A stretch of DNA of 64,000 nucleotides. Origin: G963663315 sp965208975. GTDB taxonomy: Bacteria; Pseudomonadota; Gammaproteobacteria; Arenicellales; Poriferihabitantaceae. The notes beneath the pieces were generated by a model. It saw only the letters and a program-made list of their open reading frames with translations. It did not search any database and was not told where the DNA came from. Where the stretch lies: positions 1,178,001 to 1,242,000 of the forward strand of contig CBDBQH010000003.1 in the NCBI GenBank assembly GCA_965208975.1, read 5' to 3'. Below are positions 50,753-60,713 of this stretch, piece after piece. The position numbers and the translations under genes are program-made. The stretch's first letter is position 1. Each line of letters begins with the position of its first letter.

Positions 50753-52284
50753 TCATTGCCCCTTGCGCCGGCCCTGCACGATCTGATCCAGAATCATGGC
50801 GCAGAACAGGATCGAAAAACCGGCCAGGATTCCCTGCCCGACCGAAGCGTACTGCAGGGCTTCCAGCACGTCCTCGCCGAGCCCCTTGGCTCCGATCAGG
50901 GACGCTACCACCACCATGGCCAGACTCAGCATGATGGTCTGGTTGACACCGGCGAGAATGGAAGGCGCCGCCAGTGGCAGATCCACTTTGTGCAACAGAT
51001 ACCATTTTGACGCGCCGTAGGCGATCGCGGCCTCACGGATATGCTCCGGCACCCCCCGCAGTCCCAGCACCGTCAGGCGCACCACCGGAGTGCCTCCGAA
51101 AATCATCGTGGTGACAATGGCGGCCGGCTTGCCGGTGCCGAAGAAAGCGATCACGGGAATCATGAATACAAAAGCCGGCATGGTCTGCATGAAATCCATG
51201 ATCGGGCGCAGGAGCGCATACACCCGCTGTCGGCGAGCGCAAAACATACCGACCGGGATGCCGATAGAGATGCTGATCAGCGCCGCCGTCCCCAGCAGGG
51301 CCAGGGTGGTCATGGCCTTCTCCCAGAAACCCAGCAGCCCCATATAAGCGAGAAACGCGGCGGACCATACCGCGGTGCGCGGCCCGGCTGAAAGCCAGGT
51401 CAACAATACGATGAAACTGGCGATCACGATCCACGGTGATTCCACAAACACTACCTCCAAAGCATCCAGCAAGATCCGGATACCCAGCGTAATGATGTCA
51501 AAAAACCACTCGCCCTTGAGCACGGCCCAGGTAAAAAACTGCTTGACCCCATCTATCGCGGTAAGACGATATTCGGGGCTGGTCGGAAACTCCATCAACA
51601 GCGAATATCTTCCCGGGAAGCTGTAGTGCATCACACAGGCGATGACGACAAGAATAAAGAAAAAAGCGCTCAGTCCGGTACGCAGACCGCTGATCCCGTG
51701 GGGTACGCTCCGGTCGGAAAGCCAGTCAGAGAAACGGCGCTCGAGAACGACGTTGGCGATCAGGCCCTCCGCCAGTTTGACCAGGATCAGCAGGAGCAGA
51801 CCCATAAACGCCACGTAGATCGCGCCCTCCTCGATCCGGACCACGTCCTGCTGCAATTCGAGAATGCCGGATTCCAGTGAATCAATAGCCCGTCTGAAGA
51901 CGTCCACATTGTCGGCATTGGCTTCAATGGCCGCCTCCAACTGCTGTCGGCGCAACTCCAGGGTGCCTTGCACACTCTCCATGCGGTTTCTGGCCTCTAC
52001 GGCGAGATCCCCGAACAGGCCTCTGGCGATCTGGATGAAGCCGAGTGATTCGAGAACCGCAAACGGCATGCACCAATTCCACAGACCCCGCATCCCGAAC
52101 CAGACCGGCCCCAGCAACGCCGCCATCAGATTAAAACTCCACTGCATCCCGGACCGGCTGCCGAGCTTGTCAAACACGCGCAGGTAGTAATCCTGTCCGG
52201 CGCCGACAAACTCCCGCGCCAGTTCCGAATGATCCTCCCGCAGTTCGCCCGCGGCTATTGATTGCTGTTCGTCGACCGAATGGT

Positions 52285-52288
<4 letters not shown>
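50753..52288 (-). CDS. proW: Glycine betaine/proline ABC permease ProW, extended
   Basis: A 511-residue permease. The C-terminal 270 residues form the usual ProW domain (ISIGIPVGMFCARRQRVYAL, RPIMDFMQTMPAFVFMIPVI, EAAIAYGASKWYLLHKVDLP as the EAA loop). The N-terminal 240 residues add membrane helices and a predicted coiled coil (TLELRRQQLEAAIEANADNV), longer than in typical ProW. The start overlaps the proV stop by 4 bp. Confidence 0.88.
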
Positions 52289-53373
<1,085 letters not shown>

Positions 53374-53386
53374 CCTGCAAATGATG

Positions 53387-53411
53387 GAAGCGCCGGTCAG
53401 GCCGGCGCTTC
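53387..53411. terminator. Intercistronic hairpin between proX and proV
   Basis: GAAGCGCCGG and its perfect complement around a 5-nt loop, in the 72-bp gap after proX. No U-run follows on the minus strand. It is more likely a stabiliser or partial terminator that raises proX expression over proVW than a full terminator. Confidence 0.6.
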
Positions 53412-53445
53412 GAAGCAGTATGCTGTCAGCAAGTACGTCGGAACA

Positions 53446-54411
53446 TCAAAGGCCCAGCCAACCATCCACCCGCTCACTGTTTTCGGCCACCCATTGCTTC
53501 GCCACCTCTGCGGCATCCCGGCCATTGCCGGCAATCTCGTAAGCGAAATAACTGACCGTCGCGGTGTCCAGCGCCATGTTGGCGAGAAGCCCGGCGATAA
53601 TCGGGGAACGCGACTCCAGAGACTTTGACCAGGCGACCTGGACCTCTTTCAGGGCATCCTCGGTCATGACCGTGGATTTATCAAACCAGTCCGGATCTTC
53701 CTTCGGCTGCACCATGACATATTTCTCTGGATCGAATGCCGGCTCCTCCAGGGTAACCACATCATACATATACCAGATTGCATGGGGAGCGTAGCAATAA
53801 AAGGCATAGCCGGTATTCTTGGCCAGCCGGTCTCCCACTTCCGCCACCATGACACTCTGCTCGGCGCGCACGGGTTCCATGAAATCCATCAACCCGTAAT
53901 CCCGCACCTTGACCTCATTGACGTTGGCGGATGCCCAGCCCGGGGCGCCAATCCAGATCTCACCCTTGCCGTTGCCGTCGCCATCCATCAGCGCGGCCAC
54001 TTCCGGGCGGGCCAGGTCGAAAATCGAAGTCACATTATTCGCCTCGGAAAATGCCTTCGAGACACAGAAGTTCTGCTTGCCCTGATAAGGGTTCTGGCTC
54101 AATGCCACGGTTCCCTTGCCATCCACGTATTCCTTGGTGAAGTTCTCCTGGTTGGGCAGCCAGACATCAGGATGCACGTCGATGTCCCCCTTGCCCTGAT
54201 CCATCGCCTGGAAAATCGTAGCGTTGGTTCCCGGAACGAGTTCCGCCGTACCGCCGATTTTATCTTCCACGACCACCTTGATCAGATTGGCGATGGCCTG
54301 CGCGCCGGTCCAGGCTGGCGTACCGATATTGACGCTTTCGGCGGCGCTGGCCGTGCCGGAAGCCATCAGCATGCCGGCGGCGACCAGTGTTGGGGTAAAT
54401 GTTGATTTCAT
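53446..54411 (-). CDS. proX: Glycine betaine-binding protein ProX
   Basis: A 321-residue periplasmic binding protein. Signal peptide with AAGMLMASGTASA, then the OpuAC-like domain: VNIGTPAWTGAQAIANLIKV, QGKGDIDVHPDVWLPNQENF, IWIGAPGWASANVNEVKVR and YAFYCYAPHAIWYMYDVVTL, where aromatic residues form the cage for the quaternary ammonium group. It is the first gene of the proX-proV-proW operon. Confidence 0.92.
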   Translation of the reverse strand: MKSTFTPTLVAAGMLMASGTASAAESVNIGTPAWTGAQAIANLIKVVVEDKIGGTAELVPGTNATIFQAMDQGKGDIDVHPDVWLPNQENFTKEYVDGKGTVALSQNPYQGKQNFCVSKAFSEANNVTSIFDLARPEVAALMDGDGNGKGEIWIGAPGWASANVNEVKVRDYGLMDFMEPVRAEQSVMVAEVGDRLAKNTGYAFYCYAPHAIWYMYDVVTLEEPAFDPEKYVMVQPKEDPDWFDKSTVMTEDALKEVQVAWSKSLESRSPIIAGLLANMALDTATVSYFAYEIAGNGRDAAEVAKQWVAENSERVDGWLGL

Positions 54412-54527
54412 TATTATAAGTCCTCGTTGATTAGTGAATTGGTGTTGCCCATAATCATATTCTACCAGACCCGATAAGCCAACCCGCCGACATCACACCC
54501 GCCTGTCAGGCATGTTTCATCACGATT

Positions 54528-57218
54528 TTACCGTGTTTTCCGTTGATACTCCTGAAAGCTGGTCAACAGAGAGTTAAATGTCTTCGGCGCATATTTCTCG
54601 TAGCTTTCCTGATCTACATATACAAAGCCATAGTCTGTATCCGACTGTACCGCATTCACATCTTCGCACCATTGGCGCAGACGCTGCATTTTCGGCGACA
54701 CGTCCAGGTCTTCCCGCCCTTTGGTCTCAACCACTACAATCCGGCTATCAGACAACCGGACCAGAAAATCCGGGTAATAGTTGAATAGGTCACCACTGGC
54801 ATTCACGTAATCCAGCTTGAAGCCGATAGCCAGATAATTTTTCGCATAGGATATGACATCGCTGCAATTTTCCATAAATCGCGCAAACTCAAGTTCGAAA
54901 CCGCTGTCACCGATCATGCGATTAAACACGCTCTTTTCCGGTATCAGATAACCTTGCTCCTTCACAACAAAGGGTCTGGTTTGCCGCAATCTGATCATAT
55001 CGCGGATTTCTGCACTGCCCTTGTCCCGCGCGGTCAACCCGTTGATTGCTTTTTTGAACGTTTCAATCACCGTTTTCGTGGCAGCCAGCTCTGCAAGATT
55101 GCGTAATGTATTGGGGGACTCCAGATCAACCGATTTATTGAACAGCGAATCCTGGACAAACTCCTTGATTTTTCCGTACAGCACATCATAACCACTCACC
55201 AGCCGCAACTCTTTCATTACCGTCTGCGCGAAGTAGCCAATGACACTACGGTAATCCGCCACACCTGCTGAATCCAGCAGGGTGGTATGTTTTACTTCGC
55301 TGGTAGTGATGTCTCTGAACACGATCTCGCGCTGCTCTTCCTCACTGAATGTCTGGTAAATCAGTGGCTCGAAGCGCATGCTTTCAATGTCCAGATCGGC
55401 GAGGTTTTGGTATTCGCGATAGATACGCGGTGTCAATACCGGAATCTCAATGTCCAGAGTTTCAATATCCTTCCTTTCATTACTGTGGTCCACTTCAATT
55501 ACCAAAGAGGTCTTGGGTCCGGCGCCGTCACCCATCGGCTTGCGTTCCAGTTCCACGCCTTCCGCCTGAATCAACTCGACAAAATCCATAAAAGCATCGG
55601 TGCCTGTAACACTGACATATTCTTCCACCCCGCCCGGATATATCTTGCGCAACCCGCGCCCCAGCGTTTGTTCTGGCAGGATATTACTCTTGGCGGAATA
55701 AGCCCGCAGACCAACAATCGTGGTCACGTTACGTACGTCCCAGCCTTCCTTGAGCATCAGGACTGAGACGATTGCCTTGTAAGGACTGGTTGCCTCATCA
55801 ATTTCATTCGATTGCTGGCGTAAATTCTCCAGTTCTTTTTTCGCTCTGCCGGTTGCCGCTTCGGAAATCTCTCCATTATTCTTTGTATGAATCACCAATA
55901 CCGCATCCTTGAGGTCTGCATAACGCCCTTCCAGATACTCCGCCACGTCATCACAGTTTCTGGTATCGTCAGTCATCACAAACAGGATAGACTTCTTGCC
56001 AACCTTCTGATGTTCCGCATACGCCTTGCGCCATTCAATGACCCCCAGATCAATGTAGTCTCCATACTTTTCCGTGTACCTGGCGCTTTGTCGTTCCGAG
56101 AGTTTTGCGCGACTGGCGGCATCGGGCAACACCGGATGCTTGACCACATTCTGTGAAATCGCCTCGACCAACGGGTAATCTGCAACCGTCTGCACGAAGA
56201 TGGCGCCGTTGTTATGTTTGGGTGTTGCGGTCACATCCAGCTGCAAACTCAAGGCTTTTTCCTTCTGCAACAAGCGATTGTGAATGTCCTGAATCGACTG
56301 AAACCATGCCAGCCCGGCATCATGTATATGATGCGCCTCATCGTTAATCACCATCAATTCATCAATATCCCGCACGATCATGCCGAGGTCTACCCTGGAG
56401 TCCGTTGTCGCGCCGACGGGCCGCTTGCCCAGAAAGTAATCCATGGTGTCATCATCATCGGGGGACGGCGGAATATCCTCTCCCGTATAGACACGATGAA
56501 TATTGGTCAGGAAAAAGTTGCCAACGGGACGGGTTACATTCACATCATCCTGTTTATGCAGGGTCATCTGAAAATCATCACGCCAGTTGCGCCCATCGAA
56601 ACCGTTATCCGGTAATACCGGGTCCTGAAAGAAAATACGCAAACCCTGAAAATCATGGTACAGGCGATCCAGGACAATGATATTAGGGGCAATAACCAGA
56701 AAGTTACGCGCCAGATCAGAACCCGGCTCATACAGCCTGTGAAAAAAACTCCAGGCCAGCGCCAGACTCATCACCTTGGTTTTTCCGCTACCCGTAGCCA
56801 TTTTGATGACATACCGCCGCCAGGTTTCATCGAACATCTGCCCGGAGACTGCGCCACTGCTGTCAAAGCGCATCAGGTCGAACTTGTCCCTTGCGCCCAC
56901 TACATCATACAGATAAATAATGGTCTCCAATGCTTCGCGCTGAGCGAAGTAGTACTGGAATTCTGCCGTAGAGCCGTCAGCCTGTGGCAATAAGTGGGGT
57001 GTCTTGAACCACCAGTTCAGCAGGCTGCGACTGGTATCGGAAGCGCCCGCATAATCACTGTCTCGAAACCCTTTCACCTTACGGCGAAGTTGCAATACCA
57101 GCGGCGGCATCAACTTGTGCATACCATTGTCACGCAACGCTTCCTCTGCCGGAAACCAGCGAACCTCGGGGTCAAGAATGACGTGGGGAGAGTCAGGGAA
57201 GTCCGGGTGCAGAGCCAT
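54528..57218 (-). CDS. res: Type III restriction enzyme Res subunit
   Basis: An 896-residue superfamily 2 helicase-nuclease. Walker A KMATGSGKTKVMSLALAWSF is near residue 139, the DEAD-type motif LMVINDEAHHIHDAG near residue 293, and the later helicase motifs in ILPEQTLGRGLRKIYPGG. A C-terminal PD-(D/E)xK nuclease has YYPDFLVRLSDSRIVVVETK, near residues 805-830. It works with Mod at recognition sites in head-to-head orientation. It is separated from mod by a STAS-like gene. Confidence 0.92.
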   Translation of the reverse strand: MALHPDFPDSPHVILDPEVRWFPAEEALRDNGMHKLMPPLVLQLRRKVKGFRDSDYAGASDTSRSLLNWWFKTPHLLPQADGSTAEFQYYFAQREALETIIYLYDVVGARDKFDLMRFDSSGAVSGQMFDETWRRYVIKMATGSGKTKVMSLALAWSFFHRLYEPGSDLARNFLVIAPNIIVLDRLYHDFQGLRIFFQDPVLPDNGFDGRNWRDDFQMTLHKQDDVNVTRPVGNFFLTNIHRVYTGEDIPPSPDDDDTMDYFLGKRPVGATTDSRVDLGMIVRDIDELMVINDEAHHIHDAGLAWFQSIQDIHNRLLQKEKALSLQLDVTATPKHNNGAIFVQTVADYPLVEAISQNVVKHPVLPDAASRAKLSERQSARYTEKYGDYIDLGVIEWRKAYAEHQKVGKKSILFVMTDDTRNCDDVAEYLEGRYADLKDAVLVIHTKNNGEISEAATGRAKKELENLRQQSNEIDEATSPYKAIVSVLMLKEGWDVRNVTTIVGLRAYSAKSNILPEQTLGRGLRKIYPGGVEEYVSVTGTDAFMDFVELIQAEGVELERKPMGDGAGPKTSLVIEVDHSNERKDIETLDIEIPVLTPRIYREYQNLADLDIESMRFEPLIYQTFSEEEQREIVFRDITTSEVKHTTLLDSAGVADYRSVIGYFAQTVMKELRLVSGYDVLYGKIKEFVQDSLFNKSVDLESPNTLRNLAELAATKTVIETFKKAINGLTARDKGSAEIRDMIRLRQTRPFVVKEQGYLIPEKSVFNRMIGDSGFELEFARFMENCSDVISYAKNYLAIGFKLDYVNASGDLFNYYPDFLVRLSDSRIVVVETKGREDLDVSPKMQRLRQWCEDVNAVQSDTDYGFVYVDQESYEKYAPKTFNSLLTSFQEYQRKTR

Positions 57219-57227
57219 TAATTTAAT

Positions 57228-57566
57228 TCAACAAACGGTGATTTGCTCGAACTTCTGTGGGTCCTTGAAGTACTGCTTGGCCGTGTCCACCACTCGCTTG
57301 AGCAGAAAAAGGTCATCTGATTCCATGTTCTCCACTGCAAGTAGCGAGCGGACTTTTTCTTCGCTGAATTCCCCATACACCTGTCCCACCGCCGCATTCA
57401 GGAAGGCTGAGGTCAAAGTAGTAACATTGTGAAATGAGAGCGCGACACTTCGATTTTCTTTCAGTACTTTGGCAAGCCGATCATAGACCTTCTGCCCATC
57501 GTTTGAGGCGACGCATAACGGACTACCGACGACTTCAAAAATTGATATGGTAACGTCTTTTTGCAT
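57228..57566 (-). CDS. STAS-like (DUF4325-type) protein between mod and res
   Basis: A 112-residue protein: ISIFEVVGSPLCVASNDGQK, VALSFHNVTTLTSAFLNAAV and GQVYGEFSEEKVRSLLAVEN. The hydrophobic strand followed by FHNVTTLTSAFLNAAVG resembles the STAS-like DUF4325 fold, in which this region holds the conserved Thr/Ser. Such proteins usually act as switch partners of GHKL ATPases. Placement between mod (67 bp upstream) and res (9 bp downstream) suggests it is part of the restriction operon, perhaps as a regulator. Confidence 0.7.
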   Translation of the reverse strand: MQKDVTISIFEVVGSPLCVASNDGQKVYDRLAKVLKENRSVALSFHNVTTLTSAFLNAAVGQVYGEFSEEKVRSLLAVENMESDDLFLLKRVVDTAKQYFKDPQKFEQITVC

Positions 57567-57633
57567 GATGATATTATTTCCTAAAAAATGTCGTTGGCAT
57601 TGAGTTCGGAGGCAAGACGTTAATGAGCAAACC

Positions 57634-59775
57634 TCATACGCTCACCTCCACAATCGTCATTGTATCATTGCCGAAGATGTCCACTACCTTCACTGCGATT
57701 TTACGCCGTCCAGGCGGGCATTCGTGCGCCACACTGGTCAACTCCAGGGAGCGGTCTTTTTTGGTGCGGAAACTCTGCCATTCATTCTCAAAAACGAAGT
57801 CCCCGGTCCATTGTTCTTCGATCTCTCCGCTTTCGGGATTAAAGAATGTGATGATTTCGCGCTTACTCTCAAAATCATAATCTACTGACCAGTAATCAAC
57901 CCAGTCGGTCCAGTGTCGGGTCAACGGTTCGCGGGTAAAAATACCGTCCTTGTCGCGGGATACTTTCATGATCTGGCCCTTTTCAACCACAATCCTGCTG
58001 CCTTTCTTTTTCAGCGCCACCTCAGCATTGGCAATCGAGTCTTGTGAATAAAAGACCGAGAAATCGGTCAACTCAACAGCCACTGCATTTTTCTTTATGT
58101 GGGGCTTGACCTCAATGAAAGCTACATCGTGGAACACCACCTGATTCTTTTCCACCGCCCGCTTGTCGAACACTTCGGCGGGAATGTATTTGGGCGCGAT
58201 GTCAATGCCCTTGCTGCGGGCTTCGTCCAGCACATTCGGGAACAGTCCCATCTCGAACTCGAAACCGAGAATATCCACTTTGGTGATGTGATGCTTGCGG
58301 CATTCCAGGATGATCTCTTCGACAAACAGGCGGGTAACGGGTAAATTCACCGGCCCCACCGCCACCATCCGTCCAGACTTCTTGCCGTGAAAGCTGGCGA
58401 AGCCTTCCACCGCTTGCGCCTGGTAGGCGCGTAGAATCAGATCCAGAAAAGCGGCTTCCCTGTCCGCAAGCTGCTGCTGTTTCTGCTCCTCACGCAGACC
58501 GGGATTGACGCCGATATAATGCTGGCGCTCATACTTGCCCAAGTTGAGAATCTCGAAAGCCCGGTAATCCTGCCCTTCTTCCTTCAGCTTACGCTGTACG
58601 CCGATCATGCGCTTGCGAGTGGTATGGATAGCGAATTTGCCAAGGTCTGTGCAAATCCACTTGCGCTCCAGTTTTTCTGCTACAGATGCTGTGGTGCCCG
58701 AACCACAGAAGAAATCGGCGACGAGGTCACCTTCATTGGAAGAGGCTTTGATAATGCGCTCAAGCAGGGCTTCGGGTTTTTGGGTTGGGTAATCAACTCT
58801 CTCTTTTGATGATGTATTAACTATAGGAATCTTCCACACAGCACTTAAGTTTCTACCCTTTTCAACAACTTCATCAATATAGATCCTGTATTCATGGCTT
58901 TTGCCTTTCCCAGCGTGTCCCCAAATCCACTTTCGCCCATGCTGATCAATATGAACCTCTTGCTTTTTCATTCTTATATAATCGTCACGATTGATAGGCT
59001 CGGTCACCTCATTTAGCTTATGGGTATCACTTTTTGAATAGAACAGAATAGTGTTGTTTTTAATATTATATTTTTGGCGTGTAAACATCAGTCGCCCAGT
59101 GAATGACCACACTAATTCGTTTCTGAGGTTTTCCCCTCCAAAAACCTCATCTAGCACTAGTCGAATCAAGCTATTCACCCGCCAATCGCAATGCACATAG
59201 ATACTCCCATCCTCGGCTAACAAGTCCCGCATCAGTACCAGCCGCTCGTAAATCATGGCAATGAAGGAGTCGGTCCCTTTCCCCCAGGTATCGCGGTAGG
59301 CGATCTCCTCCAGAATATTCGGTTTCTTGGTAAAAGTATCGTCCCCAATCTCGATATCCATGGAAAAATCCGCGCCGACATCGAATGGCGGATCAATATA
59401 GATCAGCCTGATGCCACCCTGTTTTTCAATCTCATCGCGTAGCGGACCATTTTTCAGTGACGACAGAATCAGCTTGTTGTCTCCCCAGATGAGCTTGTTG
59501 GTCCAACCCCTGAGCTGTCGTCCGCGGCTATCCATGGCAAACATATCGGATTGTGCAGCCGTATCCTCAGGCTTCTCCGCTCGCGGCTCGTCCACCTGCT
59601 CAATCGTCTGGAACGGCAGCACGATATTACAGACCTCGTTGGTCTTTCCATTCCAGACCAATTCCACCTCGCGCTTGTCCTCGAATAGCAAAAACCGGTA
59701 CTTGTCCGGCAACGGCTTGTCCGCTTCAATATAGCGGATGATGTCCTGCCGTTCCTGTTCGGTAAATCTCGCCAT
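57634..59775 (-). CDS. mod: Type III restriction-modification Mod methyltransferase
   Basis: A 713-residue beta-class N6-adenine methyltransferase. The catalytic motif is LIYIDPPFDVGADFSM near residue 127, and the AdoMet motif ADFFCGSGTTASVAEKLERK near residue 353. The target-recognition region lies between them, with a distinctly AT-rich centre (58790-59160). The long C-terminal domain is typical of type III/DUF-like Mod proteins. It defines the recognition site for Res. No simple repeat tract for phase variation was seen inside. Confidence 0.92.
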   Translation of the reverse strand: MARFTEQERQDIIRYIEADKPLPDKYRFLLFEDKREVELVWNGKTNEVCNIVLPFQTIEQVDEPRAEKPEDTAAQSDMFAMDSRGRQLRGWTNKLIWGDNKLILSSLKNGPLRDEIEKQGGIRLIYIDPPFDVGADFSMDIEIGDDTFTKKPNILEEIAYRDTWGKGTDSFIAMIYERLVLMRDLLAEDGSIYVHCDWRVNSLIRLVLDEVFGGENLRNELVWSFTGRLMFTRQKYNIKNNTILFYSKSDTHKLNEVTEPINRDDYIRMKKQEVHIDQHGRKWIWGHAGKGKSHEYRIYIDEVVEKGRNLSAVWKIPIVNTSSKERVDYPTQKPEALLERIIKASSNEGDLVADFFCGSGTTASVAEKLERKWICTDLGKFAIHTTRKRMIGVQRKLKEEGQDYRAFEILNLGKYERQHYIGVNPGLREEQKQQQLADREAAFLDLILRAYQAQAVEGFASFHGKKSGRMVAVGPVNLPVTRLFVEEIILECRKHHITKVDILGFEFEMGLFPNVLDEARSKGIDIAPKYIPAEVFDKRAVEKNQVVFHDVAFIEVKPHIKKNAVAVELTDFSVFYSQDSIANAEVALKKKGSRIVVEKGQIMKVSRDKDGIFTREPLTRHWTDWVDYWSVDYDFESKREIITFFNPESGEIEEQWTGDFVFENEWQSFRTKKDRSLELTSVAHECPPGRRKIAVKVVDIFGNDTMTIVEVSV

Positions 59776-59825
59776 TTAATTATCTTTTGTTATACCCGTC
59801 GGAAAAGTTATCAGGATGAACAATT

Positions 59826-60242
59826 CTATTTTGACGAGGTGGAGACCAGTGCGCTGGTAAATTCGATCAGGTCATCGGCATGTTTCCTGACCACATCCTC
59901 CACTCTCTTGTAGTCAATATCCCGATACTGGTGGATGACGATATTCCTGAACCCCACCATGCTGATCAATTTCTTTTCCATGGCGGCGCTGATGATGTCG
60001 GCTTTCCTTAAAAGCGTGAAACTCTCAGCGCTTGCGGCTGGCAATCCCAGCTTTTTCAGGCGAATTACATGATTCGCCATATCAATACATTGTTCGCAGG
60101 CTCTTTGCAAATTGATAACCACTGCATCCTGTTTATAAAAATCATCACAGAAGGGCTTCTTCGATGGCATTGCATAATAATCCCGCGCCTGTTTGATACA
60201 TCGCTCTACGCTGGCTTTTTTCTGCCAGAGAATGTCAGACAT
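59826..60242 (-). CDS. hepT: HepT-family toxin
   Basis: A 138-residue helical HEPN protein (DUF86). The catalytic RX4HXY motif is in GFRNIVIHQYRDIDYKRVED near residues 98-108. HepT toxins are RNases, silenced by AMP addition on the motif tyrosine by the partner MntA. The start overlaps the mntA stop by 8 bp. Confidence 0.9.
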   Translation of the reverse strand: MSDILWQKKASVERCIKQARDYYAMPSKKPFCDDFYKQDAVVINLQRACEQCIDMANHVIRLKKLGLPAASAESFTLLRKADIISAAMEKKLISMVGFRNIVIHQYRDIDYKRVEDVVRKHADDLIEFTSALVSTSSK

Positions 60243-60672
60243 CGTAAAACCTCCCGGCGCTCAGACCACTTTCAACGATTTCCCGCCGCTCCTGATTCAG
60301 TTTCTGATAAAAAGACAGCGTCAACATTTCAAATTCATCCGCCGCATTCTCATCCGCACAGTAAATGCGCCGGTCGGCGATGACCACTTCCTTGCACAAG
60401 ATTACCGGAGCCGCGCGCAAATTGATCAAGTCGGTGCGTTCCACCTTTGCTACCCGCGAAATCTCTCCCGAAAGGTGACACCATGCTGAATGGTCCAGGT
60501 CGCGCGCCTCTTCGACCGGGAGAAGTACGGCAATATCCAGGTCACTATTCTGCCGCTGGCGCTCGGCGCCCCAGGTGCCGTAGAGATAGATGGCTTCGAT
60601 GGCAGGGTAGGCGACACGTATAATATCAATAATATCCTGTGTCGATACGGGTATGTTGGGTCTGCCGGACAT
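60235..60672 (-). CDS. mntA: MntA-family nucleotidyltransferase antitoxin
   Basis: A 145-residue minimal nucleotidyltransferase. The active site is YLYGTWGAERQRQNSDLDIA, with GT in place of the usual GS and the D-x-D pair intact. A later acidic strand (VERTDLINLRAAPVI) follows. It should AMPylate HepT and so neutralise it. Antitoxin-first order as in known MntA-HepT pairs. Confidence 0.88.
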   Translation of the reverse strand: MSGRPNIPVSTQDIIDIIRVAYPAIEAIYLYGTWGAERQRQNSDLDIAVLLPVEEARDLDHSAWCHLSGEISRVAKVERTDLINLRAAPVILCKEVVIADRRIYCADENAADEFEMLTLSFYQKLNQERREIVESGLSAGRFYDV

Positions 60673-60713
60673 GATTTATCTCGATACTTGTTTTACCGTA
60701 TTCCCGAGTGCCA

